From Grifola frondosa (Eukaryota; Basidiomycota; Agaricomycetes; Polyporales; Grifolaceae): 64,000 bases of DNA. The DNA is taken from assembly GCA_001683735.1 (NCBI GenBank), contig LUGG01000009.1, positions 558,001-622,000 of the forward strand, written 5' to 3'. Below the pieces are notes generated by a model. It was not told the origin of the DNA. It worked only from the letters and a program-made list of their open reading frames with translations, and did no database searches. Below are positions 55,053 through 64,000 of the stretch, in pieces; the first letter of the stretch is position 1, and every line of letters starts with the position of its first letter. The position numbers were made by a program, and so were the translations under genes.

Positions 55053-56396
55053 TTCCTCATTCATGCAGGTCGGATATTCATACATACCAAGATCATTTCA
55101 TCTTATAACTACATGCTCACATGTATACATAAAGTAGTACACTCTTACATGTATAGTAATAATCCAGCATTCCTTTCCCCTCCGTTATAGTGGACAACTG
55201 TCCAAACAGAGCTCTGTGCCGGCTTGCGCACGCGGGTAATGTCCCAAGCTCAAATACGAAGCGCGCTGATATGACTCGAACGGGATCCGGACTAAAACCT
55301 AAATAATAAACCCACACACACACTCTCTCTGTATGCAAGGAGGTCGTAGCACGGATCGGAAGTTACGAGGTATGTCGCGAGTGGGCCTAACGGCTTCTCG
55401 TCTTGGTTCCGAGCTCGAAGTGTGAACACGAATGTAAATACGAAGGGATGGGGAATGGAACTCGGAAGAGGAAACGCAAGGATAACTCAGCTCTATTCGC
55501 GACGGTGTGTGTCCGGACGCGAGACTTGCACGAACTCCTCGTGCTTCTCGGAAACGCAGTCGCAGTGCTTCAGAAACGTAGTCGCAGTCGCAGTGTAAAA
55601 GCTCAATCGCAAAGGGAAACGCAGTGAAACGCAATCGCAGTATAACTTGGGGTAGACGCAATGTGAGACGAGGGTGCGATCCGAAGGCGGTCGCAATGAG
55701 TCGCAGTGCTGGAACTGAGCTCTCAACTCGAGGGGAAAACTTGTCTGAATTCAGTAAAGTAATTACAGGGTATTTATCGACGAGTCCGAGTCCGATTCAT
55801 GTGAAAAATGACCATGGACGACGCTCGGAAGCCCGAAGTAGACGTAGCCAAATGCGAAGAAGAGGGTAATGATATGATGAGGAAAGGGATACGGATTGGG
55901 ATATATTGAGGAGGCAGGGGAGGGACCAAACGTGCATGAGCTCGTACGAAACGTAGCAACTGCGGTTGAACTACTAGGTTTGCCTTATCCGGAAGGGAAA
56001 TGATTGCGATAGCCTCGGGGGTTGCAGCGCGAATCCGATCGCCAATACGATCTCGCCCTGGCCATGCGGACATACCTGAAACGGGTCCAAGTCTATCGGG
56101 CTATTTCGGAGCGATGCCGAAAGGCCCTGATGTCGTACGATGCGGTCTCCATGCGGATCCGGCGAGATCGGGCCGTCCGATCGGACTGTCCCGACAGTCT
56201 GGCTCGGTCGATCGCAGATGCGTGTAGTGCGCGTGTGCTCAGCGCGAGGATACTCCGGCGTCTGAGAAGGGCTTCAGCTTGATTAGGAAAGCCGATCCCG
56301 ATGGTGCGCGCGGTAGGTGGAAGTGCGGGCTCGCGTTCGCATTCGATTGGCCGCAATCGCGAAGAGAGTCGGAGATGCGGTAGATGTTGCGTGCGT
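55053..56396. repeat. Repeat-like region, possible solo LTR of a gypsy element
   Basis: At 55550-55650 short units of CGCAGT/CGCAAT recur many times (TCGCAGTCGCAGTG and variants), an imperfect microsatellite-like cluster. No gene is recognised; the many overlapping open frames reflect CG-rich low-complexity sequence. The right border is a polypurine tract on the minus strand (see next entry), so this stretch may contain a solo or truncated LTR. Confidence 0.4.
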
Positions 56397-56401
56397 ATCA
56401 T

Positions 56402-56417
56402 CTCCTCCCCACTAAAA
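56402..56417 (-). other. Polypurine-tract-like motif 1
   Basis: On the minus strand the motif GATTTTAGTGGGGAGGAG occurs here and again at about 58690-58707, next to the 3' end of the gypsy element. In LTR retrotransposons such a tract directly precedes the 3' LTR. The second copy without an adjacent pol gene suggests a remnant of another element of the same family. Confidence 0.5.
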
Positions 56418-56654
56418 TCTGGACCGTCCCTGGTCCTCGTGTAGGGAAGAAGGAAGATCGCGAGTGGCGGGAATTCGGTTGCGAGAGACATGAGGGCGCG
56501 CGGGGAAAGAAGTCGGACATGTGTTGATGGGATACCGATCGCGTGGCGGCCAGAAGGCGTGCGCTTGTTCCACTTAAACGCGAGGAGCCTTGTATCGCGT
56601 TCTCAGGCTCCTTTCTCCCTCTCCTTCTCTCTTTCCACTCCTCTGCTTATTATC

Positions 56655-57658
56655 ATGTCGTCCTCTCTTCCTGCTGAGGTCCCATTCGACGCGCACGCCG
56701 CCTACATGGCGTTCGATCCCGCCGAACGCGAGGCATTCTTGGCCGGCTACCGCGAAGAGCTTGAGGAGGGCGTCCAATTAATCCTGGATGCGCAGACGAA
56801 AGGCGACCTCGAGATAGCTGGGCAAGCATTCATGGGGGCAATCGTAAGTTCGTTGGCTGATTCTTCTGAGGATACGATGGCGAGTAATCTGTGCAGGGTG
56901 ACCTTCGTCGTCTCCAAGCTTCCGAGGCTAATGCAATCGCGGCGGAGGTGCTGGAGATCGTTCGCCCCTCCTTCGCCCATATCTGGGACGCGTCGTGGAT
57001 GTCGTGGGGCGCGGAGCTCCTCCCTCAAGCTCCTACGCCAGTTAATCCTGTTCATGCACTTCGCGCGCGACTCGCTGCGACCAGTGCTTCATTGGTACAG
57101 GGATCGGCTTCGCGTTCAGCCTCCGTCCACCCTCCTCCTGCCCTTGACTCGTCCGACGTGGCTCCTATACGGGTAAAGGTCGAGCCTGGTGAGGAAGAGC
57201 GATCGCTCGCTGAAGCCGCTTCACGCGTCGCGGGCGCCGTGATTGAGCTGACAGATAGCGAGGCCGATGCGATGGGGGATGATCCCGAGTCCGAGGAGGA
57301 CGAACTCATGTCCTCGACGCCTCCTGTGACCGCTCCGAACGTTCGTACTAGGAGCGCTACGTCCGCGAAGACTGCGAGGGTCGCGAAGGAGACGAAGGTG
57401 GTTGGGCCGCTGTCTGGAAGCGAGCTGATGGCGAAGCGGGCGGAACGCGAGGCTGAGGGTTACTTTCCGCTCGAGGGCTGGGACAGCCAAGGCAATCGGG
57501 TTGCGCTCGCCAACAGGGGTGGTGTTGGTTTTCGCGGTAAGATTCCGACGGAGCTCGGGGCAGTGCGCGGCGCGGTAAAAGTTATTTTCTTCCTCACGTT
57601 CGTCCCTGCTGACTTCGTATCTAGTGCACCCGTTGCCAGCTCGATCAGAGGCCCCTGA
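56655..57658 (+). CDS. Decaying ORF of unknown function in repeat-rich DNA, two exons
   Basis: ATG at 56655: MSSSLPAEVPFDAHAAYMAF, an acidic helical segment, then a 53-nt intron (56844-56896, GTAAGT...GTGCAG). Exon 2 begins GDLRRLQASEANAIAAEVLE and continues through a Ser/Ala/Pro/Glu-rich middle to KVVGPLSGSELMAKRAEREA. After a possible second donor (GTAAGA at 57537) the sequence has a CTRCQLDQRP zinc-knuckle-like phrase out of frame, and scattered Cys pairs continue to about 57780, so the C-terminal half seems frameshifted. The layout (acidic N-part, then Cys-x-x-Cys fingers) recalls repeat-associated proteins common in polypore genomes, but I cannot name a family. It lies between two polypurine motifs on the opposite strand. 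Confidence 0.45.
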
Positions 57659-58686
57659 GTGCTTCATCAACTCTTCGTCTCGGCTCTGCTCGTGTGCTTC
57701 GAGAAAAGCCTTGGGTGTCGCTGGAACGGGCTGACTCGCGACAAAATTGGTGCGTCCTTTCCCCATGTCGTTTCTGCCACCGCTGACCTGCAATCATCGC
57801 TGTAGTGCAGTTTCCTGAGGAGCCGACTATGCTTCGAACAGCGCTGCAACTAGTGGGAGCCTTAGACTGCCTTGACGCAGCAGTCGTTCCTCTCGCACTA
57901 ATACTCGCGTGACGAAGGCAGCCTCCGTGCGCTCGACGGCTACTGACAAAAAGGGAAGGGCGTGGATCGCAGTGGAGCTCTGCCAGTCCCCCGACTAACG
58001 TCGACTCCGTTCCTTCCATCGCCGGCACCTCTACCTCCGATTTGACGTGCGGAGCATCGGCTCCTCTTCGCGAGTGACTGGGTACGTGGGGACTCCTCGT
58101 CTGGGCGCTGTGCCCATGGCTAAGTCAGCTTCTACCGGTCCGTTGCTGGCGACGCGACCTTCGCCGCTCCATTCCATCGTGCGGGTAGCCCATACTCTGT
58201 TGCGAACACGATGTCCGCACACACCTTCGGTCCATGTGCAACTGCCAGGTCACGGTGGAGACGGACCTCGTGCTCGGCATCGATGAGCTTTCGCGCCTTG
58301 AGAGCAGGATGCGCAAGGAAGCAGCTAACGCGAGGAGGACTGGAGGGGGTGGATCGCTGCGTCTCATCCTTCGGATGCTGTCGCTATCGGTGCTATTCTG
58401 CTTTGTCCGGGAGGTCGCTCGGCAAGCGAGGAGATTGCGAGGCTCACAAAGGAGCTCGAGGACTTGAGGCGAAGTAGGCGACGGAGGGGATGTCTCGTTC
58501 GCGGCAGAAATGGACTGCCTGGCTCTTTTCCCTTCGCTGTAGCTGTATCTCTCGTGATCCGATGCAATGTATCTCCCTGTATGCGAAGTCATCTTAGTGT
58601 GTGTTGGAAATGAAAATGGCTTTTTTTTTAGACGATGTTCGTATGCGATAAAATCGAAAAATATCGTCAAATATAGGCGGTATATT
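57659..58686. repeat. Decayed continuation and LTR-proximal region of gypsy element
   Basis: A plus-strand helical frame (DELSRLESRMRKEAANARR, about 58280-58340) looks like a coiled-coil remnant of the preceding ORF. The part left of 58690 should be the 3' LTR of the minus-strand gypsy element, but its other LTR lies outside the window, so the limits cannot be set. Confidence 0.35.
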
Positions 58687-59019
58687 ATCCTCCTCCCCAC
58701 TAAAATCCTAACTGTCCCCAGTCAACATTAGAGTGGGTCGGATTCAATCAGATCAAGTGCGGAGAAGAGAATATATAGAAAGGAAGAAAATTCAAAAACT
58801 TAGCGAAATATATATATGGGGAAAGGCTCAGTACATCATCACTGCCTGAAAACCCCGAAAAGTCTTGCACGAACGTCCGAGGAGTATCGGACTTATGTCG
58901 TACTCTATAAAATTATCATATGAGCATAAGGTCGACGATTGAGTGGAGAGTGAAATTGAAAACGTGTCCGTGAGTATGCGAGTGTTACTCGGTGGAGTCA
59001 TCTTCTTCGTCGACTTCCT

Positions 59020-62000
59020 CTAGTCCTGGGTCATCGGGTATGTCTTCATCGTCACCTTGGGAATCGATTGAAGGAGTTCGCGAAGTCGTTCATCGTCGAT
59101 ATCGAGGAGTTCGTTCGGGATGACGATCGCTTTGCGAGCGAAGTAGGGAATGACTCGGAATGCTGCGACTGGTTTGTCAAAGACTGAACTGTCGAGTTCC
59201 GAGAGGATGTATGCGCCTCCCTTGTTGCGCAAACCACTACGAGGGGTCCTAAGTATTACGCCGCATCTTGCGATTAGAGACTTCTCGATCTGCGTGTGTC
59301 GCATTAGTACGAGGTCGCCGCTTGAAGTCGAAGTCCTTAATGGTCCTCGCGTGCTCGCGTTCGAATCGGATTGCAGCTGTTACTCGTGCTTCGTAGACCT
59401 TCGATCGGAGGGTTTGGACTTGGTCGAATCACTTTTGCAACGCGATCGCGTGCATGCGATAAGGTCAGCAGTCGAGAGGATGGATTCTGGAGCGGGCTGC
59501 AAATACGTTGCCTCAGAGATGTCTAGGGGAATGATGGGGTGGGTGCCTGTGACTGCGAAGTATGGTGAGCAACCCATGCGATGGCGGACGGTGATGCGCT
59601 CAGCCCAGAATACTGAAAACACTACTTCTGCCCATCGCTTCTGATCTCCGTCAGCTGCTTTGAAGAGTGCGCCTTGGATGTCGTAATGCGATCGCTCTAC
59701 AATGCCATTCGCGCGAGAGTTGTAACCCACTGATGCGAATGTGATTGATGTGATACTTCTTCGCGAGGTATTCGATGGCTTTGACGAAAGCGGGGCCATT
59801 GTCAGTGACAATCTCGCTGAGTGCGCCCCAACGACAGAGGATATTCTCGAATACGAAGTCGCCGAGAGTCTTCGAGGTCTCTTTGCGTAGTGCTCGAAAC
59901 TCGGGATAGAATGTGAGCGAACAACGACCTTGGACGAGGTAATGATAACCGCCCGATGGTGGGAGGTGCATCGTGTCGAGATGGATTTTTGCGAAGAGTG
60001 GTGCGGGGGTCGCGACGACTGGAGGGATTAGGACCTGTCGCGATTGACGTTGCTGACAGATAAGGCAGGTCTTTACAAACCATGCGACGTCCTGCGCTAC
60101 GTGCGGCCACCAGAACCGTTCGCATACGGCGGATCGGGTCGCGTAGGCTCCGCGATGGCCTATATCATCGTGACAAGCCTTGAGTACTCGGAGACGGTCA
60201 GAGGTCGCGACTACGAGCTTATGTGCTCCGAGGGGATCGCGCTTCCAGAGGCGGTGGTCATCGCAGAAGAACCCGACCGCGAACTTGACGAAGGCTTCGT
60301 AGTCAGCATCGGAGAAGTGTTGTGGTCGTGCTAGTGTCTGCTGCCATTCGCGGATAAGTTCTACGCGTGTGTCAAGTGCTCGGGCTTGAATGGAACGTGG
60401 AACGATATCGTAGGACTCGGAGTGTGTTTCCTCGTCCGGTGGGTCTGCGGGAGGTTCGTACTCGCGCTGGGACTCCTGGTCTGCATTGTCCAGAGCGAAT
60501 GTAGCTACGGTGAATTGTCGCGATGTGCGATTGAGAATTGGGGGATATAGGAAATGGGGGAAGCCGTGAATGCGATCGATCCAGTCTTCGAAGTCGTCCT
60601 CGAGTTCTTCGGTATCGCCTGGCTGTCGCGGTCTTCTGGAGAGTCCGTCGGGTCCGTGGTTGCTACCTGGGACATGAACGAGTTCGAAGTGGAATGTGAG
60701 GATAGAAACGATCCATCGATTGATGCTGGCGGAAGGGGATATATCGGGATTGCGAAGCATGCCTTTGATGTATCGTGCGTCAACTTCGACGACGAGATTG
60801 CGGACTCCGAGAAGATAGAGGCGAAGGGCTCGCAATGCGCGGAACAAACCATAGATTTCGAGTTTTGGTTGAGAGAATCGCGACTCGCGATCGTTGAGAG
60901 TGATGGATCCGAAGCGACTGTAGTAACGAACTCTCGAATTTGCTTCATCGCACTGACAGAGATAGAATCCGACCGCTATGTAGGAGGTATCGACTGCGAG
61001 GATGACATTCGCGGATGAGTTGTAATTGATTGCACGAAGGGCGGAGATTCGATAAGGGCCTGCTTCAAGTCCTCTTGCGCTTGGATCTGCTTCGGACCGA
61101 ATTCGAAGGGTATACCCTTCCGAGTGAGGTAGACGAGGGGGTGTGCGCGTTTCGCGAAGTTCTTGATAAAGATTCGAACGACTCCGATGGTGCCAAGAAT
61201 GCGCGAACTTCAGAGAGGTCCTTGCAGGGCCCCCAGTTCTTGACGACTGCGACTCGTGAATCTTCGGGTCTGCATCCTTCATGCGTGCAGCGATGTCCAA
61301 CCACGACGATTTCTTCGCCGCACAACATGGACTTGACTCCTGAGAAGGTGCCGTTGCAGTATCGCATTCGCTGTACGACGCGATTGAGGTTATGGAGGTG
61401 CTCCCAGACGAATCGTCGGACGCTCGGGTTTTCGCGAATGGTCTCGAAGGTGCCTTCGGAGAGAAGGTATCGACTCGCAGGGCCTCGGATAGGGACGTCG
61501 TCGATGTATGGAATCGTGATGTGTGGAATCTCGGGCTGAAGAATGTGGGTGACGTCGTCGTGGAAGATGGGGACCGCATTCGTCCAACCCATGGGAAGCG
61601 TAACAAGTCGATGCGCGCCGTATGGGGTCTGGAAGGTGGTAAGGTCGCGCGAGGATTCCGCGATCTCGCGTTCATCATACCCGACGTAGAGATCAAGCAT
61701 GCCGCCGCACGCTCGCCCTCCGAATTGTTCTGCAAGGTGCTCAGGGATTGGTGTAACGCCGGAATGCTGAATTGTAACAGCGTTGAGAGCTCTAGACTGT
61801 GTACGATGCGAAGAGATTTGCCGTCTTTCTTGAGTACGCAGAACCATCGCGAGCGATAGGATGAGTTAGAGGGCTCGTAAACGCCAGCCTGTATTTTCTT
61901 CCGAATGATCCCGCAGACCTCGTTGTAGATACCTGGTGGAATCGGAATGTTCTTCTGTACCCAGGGCTTATGCTCGACGACGGGGAACTCGATTGGGGGA

Positions 62001-62667
62001 AGAAGTCGGCTCGGAAACGTCCTCGTTCGGTATCGTTCCATGCGAAGGCCTCGTTCTGATTACACATGAAGTTGTCGATGAGGTCGAGCTCGGCTGGCCA
62101 CAGGAATCCGGTGTCGTGTAATTTTCGGAATGCGTCGCGTCGCTCCTGAGTGTAGCGGCCAGTCGGAGAGAATGGTGGGGGATTAGCATTTAGCGGCGGC
62201 ATGGATGCGAGTGGATCGCCTTGAATATTTCGAATAATGCGAAACTTGTCGGGAAGTGTCGCGAGTACCGGTCGGACTTTAAGTGCGACGGGCTTGTACT
62301 TCTTCTTGGCCGATACGAATACAGAGGCGGAAAGCGAAGGGAAACGGGAAAGAAGTCGATTGTCTAAGGAAGGGGAAAGATGCCGAAAACGATAGGAAAA
62401 TGGAACCGGAAACGGAGGAAGGATAGAAATTTCTTGATAGGCAAGTGAGGAGTCTATAGTGCGTCGGCTTAAAGGAGGCCGACTGGGTTGTACGGGCGAG
62501 GAATCCGAGTCCTTCGCGAATGCGAACTGGCAAGCAGAAAGATAAGTGGCTTTAATGTTTTCCGAATTAGTTTTCGTTACAAGACGAGAATACGAAAGAA
62601 TGGCGGGACTAGCGGACTGGGTATCATATTCGATGGTGATGGCCAACTCTCCTTGATCACAAATCAA
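59020..62667 (-). pseudogene. Gypsy pol: reverse transcriptase, RNase H, integrase (frameshifted)
   Basis: A linker (KVRPVLATLPDKFRIIRNIQ) precedes RT. RT blocks: KPWVQKNIPIPPGIYNEVCG, SRWFCVLKKDGKSLRIVHSL, LVTLPMGWTNAVPIFHDDVT and TIPYIDDVPIRG, the last being the YxDD active site. RNase H: YLLGVRNLVVEVDARYIKGM and VPGSNHGPDGLSRRP. Integrase: zinc domain GHRGAYATRSAVCERFWWPH and CLICQQRQ, core HLDTMHLPPSGGYHYL and IVTDNGPAF, then NGIVERSHYDIQGAL with the catalytic Glu, and a C-terminal FARKAIVIPNELLD segment. Frame changes at about 62005, 61800, 61150 and 59735 split it into pieces, so no intact polyprotein can be made. Confidence 0.9.
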
Positions 62668-63992
62668 GTCCTCGAGTTCTCCGTAAAATTTACGGCTTGA
62701 CTGTCATGGTAGTGGTGGTGATCGGGTGGAAACGACTTGCGAATAAAGCGAGGTGGACCGCGGGGAATCGTCGGGACTGTCGCAGTCTGCAGAGTGTTCG
62801 GACAGCGAATCGTGATTGTCTGGTCTTCATTCGCGAAGTTACGAACCACGCTCTGCGTTAGAACATCAAAGGGACGTCCGAGGAGAATATCGTATGCGGC
62901 TTGTCGGATAACGTGAACCTGGAGATACAAAACGATGTCGGAGACCTGGAACGAGATATTGCGAACGAGGCCGAGGGACTGATCGACTTCACCGTTGGCG
63001 GACTGCATATTGACGCGAATAGAGGGATCGTAAATAAGTCCGAGCGAGTGGCAAACTTCTTCGGACATTGCGATGATTTGCGAGCCTGGATCTATGATAC
63101 TTTCGACTTCCTCCTTGCTGTCAATGAGACCTTTAATTGATCTAAGAGCATGCGATTCCTTTGCGACGGTGAGGACCTCGGGTACTTCGCCTGGTCGAAG
63201 GCTGTGAAGATAGGTTTCGTAGGGATCGGGGATGACAAGGACTCCCGGACGCGTCGGAACCCCGTTAACGACTAGCTGTGAGACGGGTGGAATCTGCGAA
63301 GGCTCGGGTGATTCTACTTCCTCCGCGAGCTCGATGTACGCTCCAGTGATGCGATCTGTGGTGCGCTTCGGTGTGACTGCTTCGCGATACTTGGCTCGGA
63401 CCTCAGGCGAGATCGAGAGTAGCTCTTCTGGGGTAAGTGTAAGCATCGGGGACTTCATTGAGCGTGCAAAGACATCTTCCGCGATCCTCGGGTCTTGTAC
63501 CGGTGCCATAGTGTGATACGCGGGCTCTTTGTCCTTGGGTGCTTTGAACGGGGCCCCCAGATTCCGATCGTGAGGGGGTGCATAGGTCGCATCTCGAGCT
63601 TGCGCATAGGGATGCTGCGGCATCGGATTTGCAGGTGCAGAGTTTACGACAGGTTGGGTTGGATTCGGAGCTTTGTTGGGCGGTGCGGCTGGCGCGATTG
63701 CAGACGAAGCTGTGGCTGGGACTTGGGATGGTTGCGCTGCAGGCTCGTGAATTGTCGCAGATGGAATGTGATCGGAAACGTGAGGGGGTGGAGTCGGTGC
63801 GCGATAATTTGGGTTCGCAGCTGGCGGACGTGGGGGAGCGCGACGAGGAACTTCTACTCCGTCGAAGGTCTCCTTGCCTCGACGCAGTGCGAGAATTTCG
63901 CGCTCGAGTGCAGCGATACGATCCGTGGTCGCGAGTTGGTACGAGGCTGTGGTGGTGTTAGCGGTGGTTGGTGCAATTTCCAGCAGTAGCAT
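62664..63992 (-). CDS. Gypsy gag C-terminal part with aspartic protease
   Basis: Continuous 442-codon frame. The upstream half is Pro/Ala-rich (NPTQPVVNSAPANPMPQHPY and similar), as in gag linkers of fungal gypsy elements. The downstream half is a retropepsin-like protease: EVESIIDPGSQIIAMSEEVC carries the DPGS active-site loop, followed by NISFQVSDIVLYLQVHVIRQ and AAYDILLGRPFDVL, the second conserved ILLGRP block. It ends at 62664, overlapping the start of the pol frame by four bases. The gag N-terminus probably lies beyond the window. Unlike pol, this frame is unbroken. Confidence 0.82.
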   Translation of the reverse strand: MLLLEIAPTTANTTTASYQLATTDRIAALEREILALRRGKETFDGVEVPRRAPPRPPAANPNYRAPTPPPHVSDHIPSATIHEPAAQPSQVPATASSAIAPAAPPNKAPNPTQPVVNSAPANPMPQHPYAQARDATYAPPHDRNLGAPFKAPKDKEPAYHTMAPVQDPRIAEDVFARSMKSPMLTLTPEELLSISPEVRAKYREAVTPKRTTDRITGAYIELAEEVESPEPSQIPPVSQLVVNGVPTRPGVLVIPDPYETYLHSLRPGEVPEVLTVAKESHALRSIKGLIDSKEEVESIIDPGSQIIAMSEEVCHSLGLIYDPSIRVNMQSANGEVDQSLGLVRNISFQVSDIVLYLQVHVIRQAAYDILLGRPFDVLTQSVVRNFANEDQTITIRCPNTLQTATVPTIPRGPPRFIRKSFPPDHHHYHDSQAVNFTENSRT

Positions 63993-64000
63993 CTGAGCGG

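Larger units (their letters stand above)
58687..64000 (-). mobile_element. Ty3/gypsy LTR retrotransposon, 3' part, degenerate, runs off the window
   Basis: Minus-strand element in the order gag - protease - reverse transcriptase - RNase H - integrase, read from the right edge leftward and ending at a polypurine tract (AGTGGGGAGGAGG, about 58690-58702). The RT-RNaseH-integrase order is that of Ty3/gypsy. Several frameshifts in pol (near 62005, 61800, 61150 and 59735) show it is inactive as read. The 5' LTR and gag start lie beyond 64000. Confidence 0.9.

Noticed and set aside
57221..57793. 190-codon minus-strand frame
   Set aside because: Overlaps the spliced plus-strand ORF and is Arg/Ser-rich without motifs, typical of antisense of GC-rich coding DNA.
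60554..61018. Plus-strand frames of 150-170 codons in the gypsy region
   Set aside because: Antisense of RNase H and RT coding sequence; codon composition follows the minus-strand polyprotein.
1..64000. CRISPR arrays, prokaryotic operons or rRNA genes
   Set aside because: The sequence is intron-rich eukaryotic DNA. No regularly spaced direct repeats with unique spacers and no rRNA-like stretch were seen.

Overview
The window is nuclear DNA of a filamentous basidiomycete, most likely a wood-decaying Agaricomycete. Genes are split by many short introns (about 45-65 nt, with GTNNGT donors, CTNAC-type branch points and YAG acceptors). Gene content fits this: two AA14 lytic polysaccharide monooxygenases, a DUF6533 membrane protein, a Ras protein with a CAAX box, a divergent second-class beta-tubulin and a Ty3/gypsy retrotransposon.

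Layout. About 0.8-9.7 kb (all minus strand) holds signalling and membrane genes: a DUF6533-type membrane protein, a canonical Ras GTPase, a strikingly degenerate Ras paralogue beside it, and a seven-helix receptor with a long low-complexity tail. About 10-20 kb is a housekeeping block: DNA polymerase eta (-), a secreted serine carboxypeptidase (+), a KIAA1143/DUF4604 homologue (-) diverging from the Complex II assembly factor SDHAF3 (+), and cyanase (+). About 20.6-24.2 kb holds an HNH-like gene and a DUF1479 dioxygenase-like gene, both minus, with a relic of the homogentisate dioxygenase 3' end between them. About 25-33 kb holds beta-tubulin and two tandem AA14 enzymes (-). About 33.7-41.5 kb holds a basic AT-hook-like protein (+), homogentisate 1,2-dioxygenase (-) and a transketolase-like ThDP enzyme (-).

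From 41.5 to 53.6 kb the DNA is an accessory patchwork. Copies and relics of an HNH-fold family alternate with broken pieces of the neighbouring transketolase-like gene. An AT-rich island with Helitron-protein-like fragments and a roughly 400-bp element with inverted terminal repeats sit among them. From 54 kb to the right edge the window is repeat-rich: a tRNA-like sequence, an 18-bp tandem repeat, a decaying plus-strand ORF, and the 3' part of a frameshifted Ty3/gypsy element on the minus strand that runs off the end.

The most unusual signals are: (1) a Ras-like protein that has lost key G1, switch II and G4 residues and any CAAX box, next to an intact Ras; (2) an expanded HNH-like family lacking both expected catalytic histidines, found repeatedly beside fragments of the transketolase-like gene and in one case a fragment of homogentisate dioxygenase, which suggests duplication as mixed segments; (3) a homogentisate dioxygenase gene whose first coding exon appears to be the start codon alone. 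Splice sites were read by eye, so exon borders are predictions.
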